Part shown: in pieces, positions 35,735 through 43,481 of the stretch
Numbering within the stretch: the stretch's first letter is position 1
Layout of the letters: each line of letters starts with the position of its first letter
Source of the DNA: Nitrospira sp.
GTDB lineage: Bacteria > Nitrospirota > Nitrospiria > Nitrospirales > Nitrospiraceae
Reading direction: 5' to 3'
Length of the DNA stretch: 64,000 nucleotides
NCBI GenBank assembly: GCA_024760545.1
Contig: CP060501.1
Location: forward strand, 4,170,036-4,234,035
Translations under genes and position numbers: made by a program
The notes under the pieces: model-generated
What the model saw: the letters and a program-made list of their open reading frames with translations, nothing else
Databases searched by the model: none
What the model was told of the DNA's origin: nothing

Positions 35735-35893
35735 ATGGATATTCAACATGAGGACATTAAGCGTTTCATTGTCGCCTCGCATAACTTGCTCAATCCCAGC
35801 GTGAAACTAGACGAGTTGACCACGATGGAACGAGGACTGATTCAACATTATGTGTCTATGATTGCCGCGAAATTTCCAGCGGTCACCCCCTAG
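35735..35893 (+). CDS. Small helical protein, 52 aa, YY-core family
   Basis: Translation MDIQHEDIKRFIVASHNLLN, then VKLDELTTMERGLIQHYVSM and IAAKFPAVTP. AGAGGACC precedes the ATG. Matches 20108-20275 in length, in the ELTT-E--xI-xY core and in the KFP ending. Confidence 0.6.
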   Translation: MDIQHEDIKRFIVASHNLLNPSVKLDELTTMERGLIQHYVSMIAAKFPAVTP

Positions 35894-36000
35894 CTGACTC
35901 GCACGCTTTACGGAAGTACATGCTTGCAACTCAGCGGCTACAGCGAACCGGTTTGGCTTGCGCTGGATGGTTTGGAAGCCCCGTTTAGTCCTGAAGCTAT

Positions 36001-36402
36001 CTAACGCAGTCCGGTTAGCTCCCATTCATCTATAATTTTCCTGCCCCATTCGAAGCCGGCCTCGTAGCATTCATCAAAACTTGAATAAGGAAAATTGTCT
36101 TCGATGGCCTTTCCCCGGACGAACGGATCAATCAATTCACGACTATTGCCTTTTGGGAAAAAGATGTCTACTCGCCTTTTAAATAACCCTTTCCTTTCCG
36201 CGCTCTCACACGGCCATGAGTGCATTGTGATGCCTTTGTAATTAGTGTAGCCTCCCCCGTGTGATCTGATTTGGTCATTCACATCATCTCCTCCGTCGAA
36301 ATGAATCCCCCCAGCAAGGAATGCGCCCAAGTAGAGTCTCATTGGAATCCGATGTTTGTCGTAGGCGACCGAGTTACGAAGTGAATCGATTCCGATTCTC
36401 AT
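36001..36402 (-). CDS. Hypothetical protein
   Basis: Up to 133 aa; MRLYLGAFLAGGIHFDGGDD may be the true start. Contains GGGYTNYKGITMHSWPCESA and ends FDECYEAGFEWGRKIIDEWE. The terminal GRKIIDxWE and YKG elements recall the CQY/YKG small-protein group, so it may be a distant relative. Otherwise unrecognised. Confidence 0.45.
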   Translation of the reverse strand: MRIGIDSLRNSVAYDKHRIPMRLYLGAFLAGGIHFDGGDDVNDQIRSHGGGYTNYKGITMHSWPCESAERKGLFKRRVDIFFPKGNSRELIDPFVRGKAIEDNFPYSSFDECYEAGFEWGRKIIDEWELTGLR

Positions 36403-36765
36403 AGAATCAAAATGGATTCAGGTGCCTGCATCAATCGCGGCTGATCGAAAGGCCGTCACGGAAAGGATAGTCGTGTAGACGGAGCCTACCGGAAATGATA
36501 GAGAAGGCGATGCCTGTCGGCCAAATTTTTGGACAGATTCTCGCGAGTGAGATGAGGTAGGTGGCGTTCACACGTCGGATTGTGATTGGCTACTTCGATC
36601 ATGTGCAGGGGCATGAAATCGTCCATCATCTGCGGCAGCTAAAGTTTAATCGGCTGCTCAACTCACGTTGCACAACTACAAGCGGCATGTGACGGCTTAT
36701 TCGATATCCAGCCTCGGCTGGCCGAGTATCTAACCGAGTCGGGTGTTTTAGACTTCGGGTATGTC
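36403..36765. other. Mostly non-coding stretch
   Basis: Contains the start-less upstream extension (from about 36648) of the frame that becomes 36766-37008: IQPRLAEYLTESGVLDFGYV. No other gene seen. Confidence 0.4.
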
Positions 36766-37008
36766 ATGACCTATGCTGATATATTTTGCGTGGCCCACGA
36801 GCTGTTCGATATGACGGCCGTGGACATCAATCATCGTGAGAGGGTGTACCCCCCACCCGACAGAGAGCTTATTCAGCTCGAGAAGGACTTGATCCAGGGC
36901 CTTCCGAAGGATGTGGCTGAGGCTTACCGTCAAGACCAGCTTCGGCGAACGGAGTTTGAGAGCGAGGTAATTCTGCGTGTTCGGGCTGTTCGTGAACAAC
37001 GAAAATAG
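36766..37008 (+). CDS. Hypothetical protein, possibly N-terminally truncated
   Basis: 80 aa from the ATG: MTYADIFCVAHELFDMTAVD, then NHRERVYPPPDRELIQLEKD and a basic helical tail. The same frame stays open about 118 bp further upstream without any start codon, so this is probably the 3' part of a longer, decayed gene. No family recognised. Confidence 0.45.
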   Translation: MTYADIFCVAHELFDMTAVDINHRERVYPPPDRELIQLEKDLIQGLPKDVAEAYRQDQLRRTEFESEVILRVRAVREQRK

Positions 37009-37082
37009 AAGCGTATAGGAGTTATTTCCCCTTCGGCAGCTGATCCTCCTCAAACCTTATCGGCTCCAGCTAATCGGCTTAG

Positions 37083-37319
37083 CTATCCCACCGAAGCTCC
37101 GGGGATTTCGCCATCAATGATCAGCTTGCCGTAGTTAATACAGATGGCCTCGGCTTCGTCCTTACTCGCATATGCTTCGTCTTTGAGGAAATGAAGCGAG
37201 TGTTCTTGGTTGTGAATGGACCACGAAATGAAAAGGTTCAATCCCCACATGCCGCTCTCCACAAGCTGCTGCGGTGCAGGCCGAATGATGAATCCTTTGT
37301 AGGCCACTGCTCGGGTCAT
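37083..37319 (-). CDS. YKGFII small protein
   Basis: 78 aa. AAGG lies upstream of the ATG. YKGFIIRPAPQQLVESGMWG, a beta segment LFISWSIH, then ASKDEAEAICINYGKLIIDG. The strand-strand-helix layout with a terminal GK-IID motif resembles the CQY family next door (37356-37583), so both may belong to one superfamily. Confidence 0.6.
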   Translation of the reverse strand: MTRAVAYKGFIIRPAPQQLVESGMWGLNLFISWSIHNQEHSLHFLKDEAYASKDEAEAICINYGKLIIDGEIPGASVG

Positions 37320-37355
37320 GTCGATTTACCTTGAGCACGTTAGTGAATAGAACGC

Positions 37356-37583
37356 CTACACCCAAGAATCAATCTGGCCCTTCGCGGCCTTCAACGCGGC
37401 TATTTCTGCAGCAAGCGATGTTGGGAAGTCCGTTTCCACACATCCCTCCTTCGAATTCACTCTAACCTTCAGGCCTTCCATAAGAATGGAATACTGGCAT
37501 CCCCATCGCCCATCCGCTTGGCGTTGAGGAGTGAGTTTGATCATGTATCCCGCATAGTAAAAGTCACGCAAAGGAGTAAACAT
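37356..37583 (-). CDS. CQYSI small protein, family copy
   Basis: 75 aa. MFTPLRDFYYAGYMIKLTPQ, RQADGRWGCQYSILMEGLKV, Ala-rich helix ending AAKGQIDSWV. Very close to 18777-19058, with differences concentrated in the helix. Lies 36 bp upstream of the YKGFII gene, so the two may form a unit. Confidence 0.7.
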   Translation of the reverse strand: MFTPLRDFYYAGYMIKLTPQRQADGRWGCQYSILMEGLKVRVNSKEGCVETDFPTSLAAEIAALKAAKGQIDSWV

Positions 37584-37623
37584 GATTGAATGGATCGCTG
37601 GTGCCTCGGCGAGTAAGCCTCCC

Positions 37624-37677
37624 TTATTTGGCTTTCAATAGGAGTTCTGTCAGTTTATTGAGTGGCTCGGAGTGACA
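37624..37677 (-). pseudogene. C-terminal relic of the 62-aa protein
   Basis: Minus strand reads CHSEPLNKLTELLLKAK and stop, matching the tail CHPEAPGYNKLKELLTKTK of 19100-19288. It stands beside the second CQYSI gene exactly as the intact gene stands beside the first. Confidence 0.7.
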
Positions 37678-37917
37678 CAGATTGAGGAAGCGGTCCAACG
37701 GTACGAACATTTGTCTCAACAACGAGAACCGGTCGAGAGCGCATTGCGTGACCTCATAAGTGAGATGAGCATAGGCATACATTTATGTGCGTTGACGAGG
37801 CTATACCTACACAGAGTGGGGCACTATCAACAACTAGGCGGTGGCTCTAGTAACAATACGAATGTTGCTGGGTGCTACGCCAGATACCGGGAGGACAATG
37901 TCCAGAAGCTGAGGTGA
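37672..37917 (+). CDS. Doubtful small protein
   Basis: Up to 81 aa from a GTG with GGAG close upstream. The first 30 residues (IEEAVQRYEHLSQQREPVES) look like a genuine helical protein; the rest (GGGSSNNTNVAGCYARYRED) does not. It may be the 5' end of a broken gene. Confidence 0.3.
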   Translation: MTQIEEAVQRYEHLSQQREPVESALRDLISEMSIGIHLCALTRLYLHRVGHYQQLGGGSSNNTNVAGCYARYREDNVQKLR

Positions 37918-37923
37918 AAGAGC

Positions 37924-38097
37924 ATGAGCGCCCAAGACTACAAAAAGTTGAGCTCTCGAGAGCGCCGGGTCCTTCAATCGGTGTGGGGTGGGCTGAGCGT
38001 CAAGGAATATGACGAGGAGGATTGGAAGAGACCAACATGGATTCATGAACAGACAGCGAGAACGTTCAGCATACGCACTCATGCGTGGAGCGGATAA
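37924..38097 (+). CDS. Short LuxR-type HTH-like fragment
   Basis: 57 aa. YKKLSSRERRVLQSVWGGLS then VKE resembles the start of the LuxR/GerE DNA-binding domain (LSSREREVLxLxAxGLSxKE). After that the match is lost. GAGGTGAAAGAGC precedes the ATG. A remnant, or a very small regulator. Confidence 0.4.
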   Translation: MSAQDYKKLSSRERRVLQSVWGGLSVKEYDEEDWKRPTWIHEQTARTFSIRTHAWSG

Positions 38098-38198
38098 CCT
38101 TCATCGGGTCGGATGGATTCTTGCCGGGAAGTTTCTTCGGCTTGGGGTTTGGCTTTGGTCCCGGCACGGACTCATCATGCCGGAGCCCAAGCCCGATG

Positions 38199-38564
38199 TC
38201 ACGAAGGGGAGAGGGAACTCTTACCAGTGCTTGGGTCGTTGAGGTGTGCTCTGATCCGTCTCACGAGGTCTGTGCCTTTTCGGGTCAATGTGAGCAGGAC
38301 ATAGCGGTCATCCTGAGGAGAGCGCTGCCTTTTCACCCGGCCTCCCCGCTGTAGGCCTCTCAACATAAGGCTCATGGTGGGACTAGTGACGCCGAGGACC
38401 CTCGCACAATGCTGGGCATGGGTACCGGGGGATTGTTCGAGATAGAGCAACACACCGGCTCGGACTGGTGTCACACCAAGCGCTGACAACTCGGGCCGGT
38501 ACTGACGCAACACCTTGATGGGGATCGTCCAGGCGTCAGATCGTCCTTTCTGGTGACCGCTCAC
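38199..38564 (-). CDS. MarR-family transcriptional regulator
   Basis: 121 aa from GTG 38564 (GACGAGG upstream); an upstream extension to 38648 is unsupported. Winged-helix features: LGVTPVRAGVLLYLEQSPGT, CARVLGVTSPTMSLMLRGLQ, and the wing with D-x-R in SPQDDRYVLLTLTRKG. Dimerisation helices are short. Target genes unknown; no divergent efflux gene is present. Confidence 0.8.
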   Translation of the reverse strand: MSGHQKGRSDAWTIPIKVLRQYRPELSALGVTPVRAGVLLYLEQSPGTHAQHCARVLGVTSPTMSLMLRGLQRGGRVKRQRSPQDDRYVLLTLTRKGTDLVRRIRAHLNDPSTGKSSLSPS

Positions 38565-38672
38565 ATCAGCCTCGTCGTTCCGTGTCTGCCATAAGGATCT
38601 GCAATTCGAGTGAGACGGAGCATGGCACTCCCAATCAGGTGTGCCCATGAAGCTGATTGAATCGACAGTCTG

Positions 38673-38882
38673 TTAATCTGGTTTTCTGTAGTAGGTAAGA
38701 ACCGTCGTAAGGCCGCATCTATCACACGATCCCACTTCAGTTTGTGGAAACCTTTGATCATTCAGAGTCGTCCCCTCAACCAGTCTTCTGGCGTCCCAGA
38801 ATTCTTTCTCTGTACCTGTCTTCACTGATGCGAGTGATAACCTACGAATACAGTCCGGGCAGTACTTTGCTGTGTTGGTCAT
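38673..38882 (-). CDS. Two-CxxC zinc-ribbon small protein, family copy
   Basis: 69 aa from the ATG at 38882. KYCPDCIRRLSLASVKTGTE, then GSCDRCGLTTVLTYYRKPD. The longer open frame upstream (to 39041) has no support. Same arrangement as the 14-17 kb copies. Confidence 0.75.
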   Translation of the reverse strand: MTNTAKYCPDCIRRLSLASVKTGTEKEFWDARRLVEGTTLNDQRFPQTEVGSCDRCGLTTVLTYYRKPD

Positions 38883-38943
38883 GGTGAATCTCGATTGGCG
38901 AAACCGCGCCTTACTATGGAATGGGACTGGTCGAGCGTCGGCT

Positions 38944-39285
38944 TCATCGATGCGGATTCCAATACGCCCGGAACTTTGTGCGCTCACAATACCGAACGAT
39001 TCGCGTGACATACTCGTCCGGAAGCGTCCAGCCATTGGCATAGCCTTTTTGATTGAGGGCGGTCACGACTTGAGGAACCTGGGACTGAGGGAATAGGTCC
39101 CGCCGATCCACTTGCAGCGAAGGCTGAGCTTTGCGGGACTGAAAGTACCGGATTACGAAAAACCTAAGAGGACCCAACATCCACCAACCACGGACGACTT
39201 GAGCCGAACGAAGCAGCCATCGTCTCTTGTGGAGAAAAATTCTGAATCGGTAGTAGAACTGGGAAATTGGTGTCAACACCGCCAT
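38944..39285 (-). CDS. Hypothetical protein, perhaps truncated
   Basis: 113 aa from the ATG at 39285, which has the strong leader GAGGAGAT. MAVLTPISQFYYRFRIFLHK, basic and aromatic, then VVTALNQKGYANGWTLPDEY and a stop soon after FRAYWNPH. The last part recalls the entry of phytanoyl-CoA dioxygenase-like proteins, so this may be an N-terminal remnant. Low certainty. Confidence 0.45.
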   Translation of the reverse strand: MAVLTPISQFYYRFRIFLHKRRWLLRSAQVVRGWWMLGPLRFFVIRYFQSRKAQPSLQVDRRDLFPQSQVPQVVTALNQKGYANGWTLPDEYVTRIVRYCERTKFRAYWNPHR

Positions 39286-39385
39286 ATCTCCTCTGTGAAA
39301 TAGGAGTGGCAGAGCCGCTGAAAGCTGAGCCTCCAGCAACGCCGACATCACTCTGTGAATATGCAAACTGTGAGTTCAGGCAGTG

Positions 39386-39682
39386 CTATGCTTGGGGAGG
39401 ATGGAAGACGGAGGTCACAAAGACAGGAAGATGAACCGTTGATTGACCAATGATAAGCAGACGGCTTGAACCTGATGTTTCTGGTTCAGGAACCACCGGG
39501 GTGAGCGGAGAGTCTTCCGAGACAGACTCCACAAGTGTGTCTGAAGACGTGAGGAGATCGATCAGGGTACCGGGCAGTCCCAACATCTGCGTGCATACAC
39601 ACATGCACAGAAGTCCGACCACCACGAGCACTCCATACCGGCGATATGACACTCCCCCGATTCTCATGTATGAAGACTGCAT
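39386..39682 (-). CDS. Small exported protein
   Basis: 98 aa from the ATG at 39682 (AAAGGT upstream). Signal-like YRRYGVLVVVGLLCMCVCTQ, then a Ser/Glu/Pro-rich segment (SEDSPLTPVVPEPETSGSS) and a hydrophobic end (VHLPVFVTSVFHPPQA). Unknown function. Confidence 0.45.
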   Translation of the reverse strand: MQSSYMRIGGVSYRRYGVLVVVGLLCMCVCTQMLGLPGTLIDLLTSSDTLVESVSEDSPLTPVVPEPETSGSSRLLIIGQSTVHLPVFVTSVFHPPQA

Positions 39683-40238
39683 ACCTTTACTGCTTATGCG
39701 CTTGTTGACTAAATGTTGCTTTACGAACCAAGCAATTAAATTCAACTGCAGCACAAGGCATGCCACCCGGCAGAACCATTGCTCAAATACACCATCATCT
39801 TGATGCAACTCCCTGAAAGTTTGGAGAGATACATCCAACGTGAGAGTTCGTAGAACCTAAAGTTGATATATGGCGAAGTGAAGGATATGACCTTCATCGC
39901 CGACAGTCACCAGAGTTCTTTAGATGATGTTGGCCAACAGGCTGGAGAATGGTTATACCCGACCGTGGCCGCGCTGATGTTATCGGCACGCTGAGATTTC
40001 GGGGCGGTTGGAGACTAATAGATTGAATTTATTCACTGAGGCCATGTCGGGCGTTCCCAAATCCTGTTGTTCAGTAACACGGTATTTACATCTCTCTAGC
40101 GTTGATGCCCGATCCTTATCCCAGGGGTCTGCCTAGTGTGATAATCATACAAGACAGACCTTCACTCTCATTGTAGCTATACATGTGTGTATACCAATAT
40201 TGGTTGAGACATGAAAGCGGTAGCATGACTTTAGAACG

Positions 40239-40346
40239 GAACAATGGAAACATTGTGAACCGGTAACGGAAACGCTATCGCCTGATGTAAACTTTGCGCT
40301 GTTCGATGAAGGCTCCGTCCTTGTGAGAGGACGGAGCCTTCTTTTT
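40239..40346 (+). ncRNA. Structured RNA with terminator, copy 2 (upstream of GNAT gene)
   Basis: Closing stem GAACA (40239-40243) / TGTTC (40300-40304). Hairpin CAATG-GAAA-CATTG is perfect here. CGGTAACG-GAAA-CGCTATCG is identical to copy 1. The terminator has a perfect 12-bp stem AAGGCTCCGTCC / GGACGGAGCCTT and C-T5. Upstream flank TAGCATGAC is shared with copy 1. It lies 45 bp before the acetyltransferase ATG. Confidence 0.7.
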
Positions 40347-40390
40347 GCCTCGAAAATATTATTGATTATGCTCAACAGGAGTTGCGAGCC

Positions 40391-40672
40391 ATGATCCCAA
40401 GCGATCAAGTAACCTATAATGAGCCTGAAAAACGCTATGAAATGCCGTTCGGCAACCTGGTTTACGCCAATGTCCGGAAGGATAAGAATACGCTCGATAT
40501 AGATTATGCTTTCGCGCCGCAAGAATTGCCCGGCAAGGGTGTGGCCGGGGAATTCATGAGTAAATTAATGGAAGTGGTGCGTGCGGAAAAACTGAAGGCG
40601 GTGCCCCTATGCGGCTATGCCGCCAGTTGGCTCCGGCGGCATAGCGAGTATCAGGATCTGATTTCTGATTAG
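40391..40672 (+). CDS. Small GNAT N-acetyltransferase (YjdJ-like)
   Basis: 93 aa from the ATG at 40391. FGNLVYANVRKDKNTLDIDY, then FAPQELPGKGVAGEFMSKLM (acetyl-CoA loop as P-x-x-x-x-G-x-G-x-A) and KAVPLCGYAASWLRRHSEYQ, all typical of the short GNAT family related to YjdJ/At1g77540. Probably a stress- or metabolism-related acetyltransferase. Placed behind the structured RNA and its terminator. Confidence 0.85.
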   Translation: MIPSDQVTYNEPEKRYEMPFGNLVYANVRKDKNTLDIDYAFAPQELPGKGVAGEFMSKLMEVVRAEKLKAVPLCGYAASWLRRHSEYQDLISD

Positions 40673-40756
40673 TGCCAAGCATCGTCTTTCTGGATCGGTC
40701 GGCAAGGCGCGGAACTGATGCGCCTGCCCTGTGGCAACTTCACCTTCAATTGATCC

Positions 40757-40819
40757 GAAGGGAATGCGCCGTTGACGGTTCAGGCGTTGATGAACGCGGT
40801 GCAGGTCGGCGGGATTTGA
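40757..40819 (+). pseudogene. DUF72 C-terminal scrap
   Basis: Reads EGNAPLTVQALMNAVQVGGI and stop, matching the extreme C-terminus of the DUF72 fragment at 14955-15245 (EGNAPLTVQALMNALQ). Confidence 0.75.
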
Positions 40820-40984
40820 GTAGTCTCACCATTTCTAGAACTCACGCAAAGGTTTTCTGCAGACCGGAAGGGTGGCCGGAATATTTCCCAACAACCATCG
40901 GCCTATGGGCGACGAGGCTGCGATGAAGACACAGTTGTGTGCAGATGAAAAAACAGTAGCCTGTCCAGCAAAGGACCCCGTTCT

Positions 40985-41608
40985 TTAGAGCAAATGATTG
41001 GCCCAGTGTTCTTCTGAGACCAGCGCGAGCGGATGGCCCCGTCCAATGAGGCGCAATGCGCTTTGGATCGTTGGATTACGCGGGGAATAAAACCTGTCTC
41101 GAGTGTCGACCGCACCGATAATGACATAGTTCGTCTTTGAGTTGACCGCAGTCTGAAACGTGCCACCTCGTTCCGTAATCTCATAGTCAATGTTCACACG
41201 CGGTCCCATGACGAAGCGACCAGTGAGGCAGAAGTTGTGATTGGGGAAGACGACAGGCGGTGCTGGCTTCGTCAGTATCGGAGCGAGTGAGTTGTCCAGG
41301 GCGGGCGTGTCGCTCGTCGCTTCGCTCAGGATAGCAATGGTATGAAAGAGATCTAGTCGTTCGACAATTGGCGGGATCTGACCTTCCAGAATGTCATTAA
41401 TCCGTGCAGCGAGAACGTTCGCAGGCCATACGTCGACAGTGTGTTGGTTTGCATCGAGCCAGCGTTGTAAAAGGTCTCGCTTTTCCTTTGTGATCTCCGC
41501 AAGTGGTGCCTTGAACTTAAGAATCTGGTCTCGGAGGGCCTTAATATGTTCGTCTCCTTCGTCATCGAGCGGGGGAGGTCGACGTAACATGTAGAGTCGT
41601 TTAGGCAT
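40985..41608 (-). CDS. BRCT-domain protein
   Basis: 207 aa. The N-terminal half is helical (ALRDQILKFKAPLAEITKEK). The C-terminal 85 residues form a BRCT domain: NFCLTGRFVMGPRVNIDYEI, ERGGTFQTAVNSKTNYVIIG, and the conserved Trp in LVSEEHWANHLL. Such domains outside NAD-dependent ligase bind DNA ends or phosphopeptides, so a DNA-repair or phage-related role is possible. Single gene. Confidence 0.75.
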   Translation of the reverse strand: MPKRLYMLRRPPPLDDEGDEHIKALRDQILKFKAPLAEITKEKRDLLQRWLDANQHTVDVWPANVLAARINDILEGQIPPIVERLDLFHTIAILSEATSDTPALDNSLAPILTKPAPPVVFPNHNFCLTGRFVMGPRVNIDYEITERGGTFQTAVNSKTNYVIIGAVDTRDRFYSPRNPTIQSALRLIGRGHPLALVSEEHWANHLL

Positions 41609-41748
41609 AGCTACAAAGGATTGTTCCTTTGACGGCTAGTTGAGTGCACTTCCCCTTCGATTAGGAGATTAGAACGGCAACGATCAGTATGTTTCAGTTC
41701 ATCGAAAACAAAGGTGTGTGAGCAATTGCACAGTTAAGGTAAACGCAG

Positions 41749-42192
41749 CTACTGAGTAATCGGCCTTGCGGCAACCATGGGCTGTCCATCGTCATCTGCA
41801 GGTATGTACTCGGGTACTGAAACTTGGATAGTGTGTCCTGGATTGATCGATTCTCGAACAAGATGTTTTCTGCCAGCCAATAGTTCTCCCGCCGTGCTGT
41901 TGTACCTGACACTAATTTCTATCCATTCCACGCGTTGATGACCTGTGTTGGTCAGCGTAACGGTCAGCTTTGCCATGCCGAGATTGTCGACTTGCGTGAA
42001 AGATTTTGACTTGATCAAAAGCGACTGAGCGTTTACAGGATTCTGGATTAGTGGTGCTTGTTGGACCTCCCCGAGGCTGGCTTGAACACTCGAAACACCG
42101 ATTAACGATGCGAGCAGAGCTACAGACAGCAGCGACAATGTGACTGTTGCTAGCGACAAGCTACCAATAGAGTTCGAGCTGGATGTATTCAT
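41749..42192 (-). CDS. Exported protein of unknown function
   Basis: 147 aa from the ATG at 42192 with a strong AAGGGGAGG. Long signal peptide or membrane anchor (ATVTLSLLSVALLASLIGVS ... VQA). The mature part is a single beta-sandwich-like domain (GMAKLTVTLTNTGHQRVEWI then EISVRYNS). Ends in a Pro-rich tail. Unknown. Confidence 0.65.
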   Translation of the reverse strand: MNTSSSNSIGSLSLATVTLSLLSVALLASLIGVSSVQASLGEVQQAPLIQNPVNAQSLLIKSKSFTQVDNLGMAKLTVTLTNTGHQRVEWIEISVRYNSTAGELLAGRKHLVRESINPGHTIQVSVPEYIPADDDGQPMVAARPITQ

Positions 42193-42251
42193 TGCGACCT
42201 CCCCTTGGATACTGATCACCGTCCGTGCGTCCCTGGCGTATATCCGTTAGA

Positions 42252-42398
42252 TCATTTGCCCTTGCCCTTGTCGCGGTACTCCTTCAGAAGGTCCTCGATC
42301 GCATGTTCAAGGAGTTCATTTATATACCGTTGTTCGACTACCGAAAGATGTTCCAAATCCTTCATGAGGTGAGGATCAAGACGAACCCCATTGATGCC
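42252..42398 (-). pseudogene. Ribbon-helix-helix-type fragment
   Basis: The frame reads GINGVRLDPHLMKDLEHLSV, VEQRYINELLEHAIEDLLKE and a Lys-rich tail, like the arc/MetJ-type RHH proteins. The start is missing: the nearest ATG (in CTCATGGCC) is in a different frame. Confidence 0.5.
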
Positions 42399-43159
42399 TG
42401 ACTCTTGCTGAACGTGGCCTGGCCATGAGTGGGCAAGCTGTAGCAGAGAATCTCCGGGCTATCAATTCGCGGTGGATGACACTGTTTTGATATATGGCGG
42501 TGAATCCAGTCTTCAGCTAACCCTTCTCTGCAGAAATTCCCTGTATCAGAGAAATCTACAGGGAAATTTGAAATTACCGTGCGGTTTTTGCCCATTTGTT
42601 CTAGGGAAAGGCCTATCTCATGCGGCTGTTGACGATTCCCTCAAGAATTCCACGCATTCGAAGAAACAGGGAATTAACAGGGAATAGTTTATGCTGAGGG
42701 CGTTTCCCAATCAAGGGGTAGGTGTCCCATTAATTGCCTTTCAAGACGGGAATGAACGGCACCATGAAGTAGTTTCAGACATGTGCACTGCCGTACTCTA
42801 AATGTGGACAGGTCATTGCTAGATTGTGACCAGTCTCTTTAGAGAATTCAGTCACTGCCAAGGCTCCACTCCTCAAGGGCTATCTGGTAGGACCCGCCTG
42901 CTCCTCCATACCGAGGTCCACGGTCTTCATCTGCCGCGATCATCTTGAACAGATTCTGCTGTGCTTCCGGCACCTTCTGTGAGGACTTCACCCTGTCTAC
43001 GGGCTAACCGGGGGCACAACACCAGCGATAAATGTGCAAAGGCATGGAAAGTTTGGCTAACCGTTTGCTAGCATTAGCCTCTGTTCGTTTTAGCGTTAGC
43101 AACAGTATGTATTAGTGATTCACAATTGTGCGGTTGCCCTTCACTCAGGGAGGTAAATT
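42399..43159. other. Stretch without a recognised gene
   Basis: About 760 bp. It contains AAATTCCCTGTA ... TACAGGGAAATTT (42534-42569), an imperfect inverted repeat of unknown meaning, and several CAGGGAAT-like words (42660-42690). No supportable frame. Confidence 0.4.
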
Positions 43160-43444
43160 ATGACCTGTCCCCACGTGACCGCTCTAAAGCCCGTTCCCGC
43201 TCGCACTTTAGGATGTGAAGAATGCCTGAAAATTGGATCGTCCTGGATGCATCTCCGTCTCTGCCTAACCTGCGGTCATGTCGGCTGCTGTGACAGCTCA
43301 CCTAATCGCCACGCAACAAAACATTTCGCGCACACGACCCATCCGGTGATGGCCTCTTTCGAGCCTGGCGAACGATGGGCCTGGTGTTACGTTGATCATA
43401 TGGATCTGGACGTGCCGGCGCGTGTCGTGCCGTTCTTGCAGTAG
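43160..43444 (+). CDS. UBP-type zinc-finger protein
   Basis: 94 aa. GGGAGG precedes the ATG. The full ZnF-UBP set is visible: CPHV near the start, GCEECLKIGSSWMHLRLCLT, CGHVGCCDSSPNRHATKHF and HPVMASFEPGERWAWCYVDH. In bacteria these small domains often neighbour or fuse with redox proteins; here the next gene is a thioredoxin-reductase fusion 37 bp on, and the two probably share a message. Confidence 0.9.
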   Translation: MTCPHVTALKPVPARTLGCEECLKIGSSWMHLRLCLTCGHVGCCDSSPNRHATKHFAHTTHPVMASFEPGERWAWCYVDHMDLDVPARVVPFLQ

Positions 43445-43481
43445 AGAGTCAGGCTCTTTGTCCTCATGAGGAGGTTGAGAC

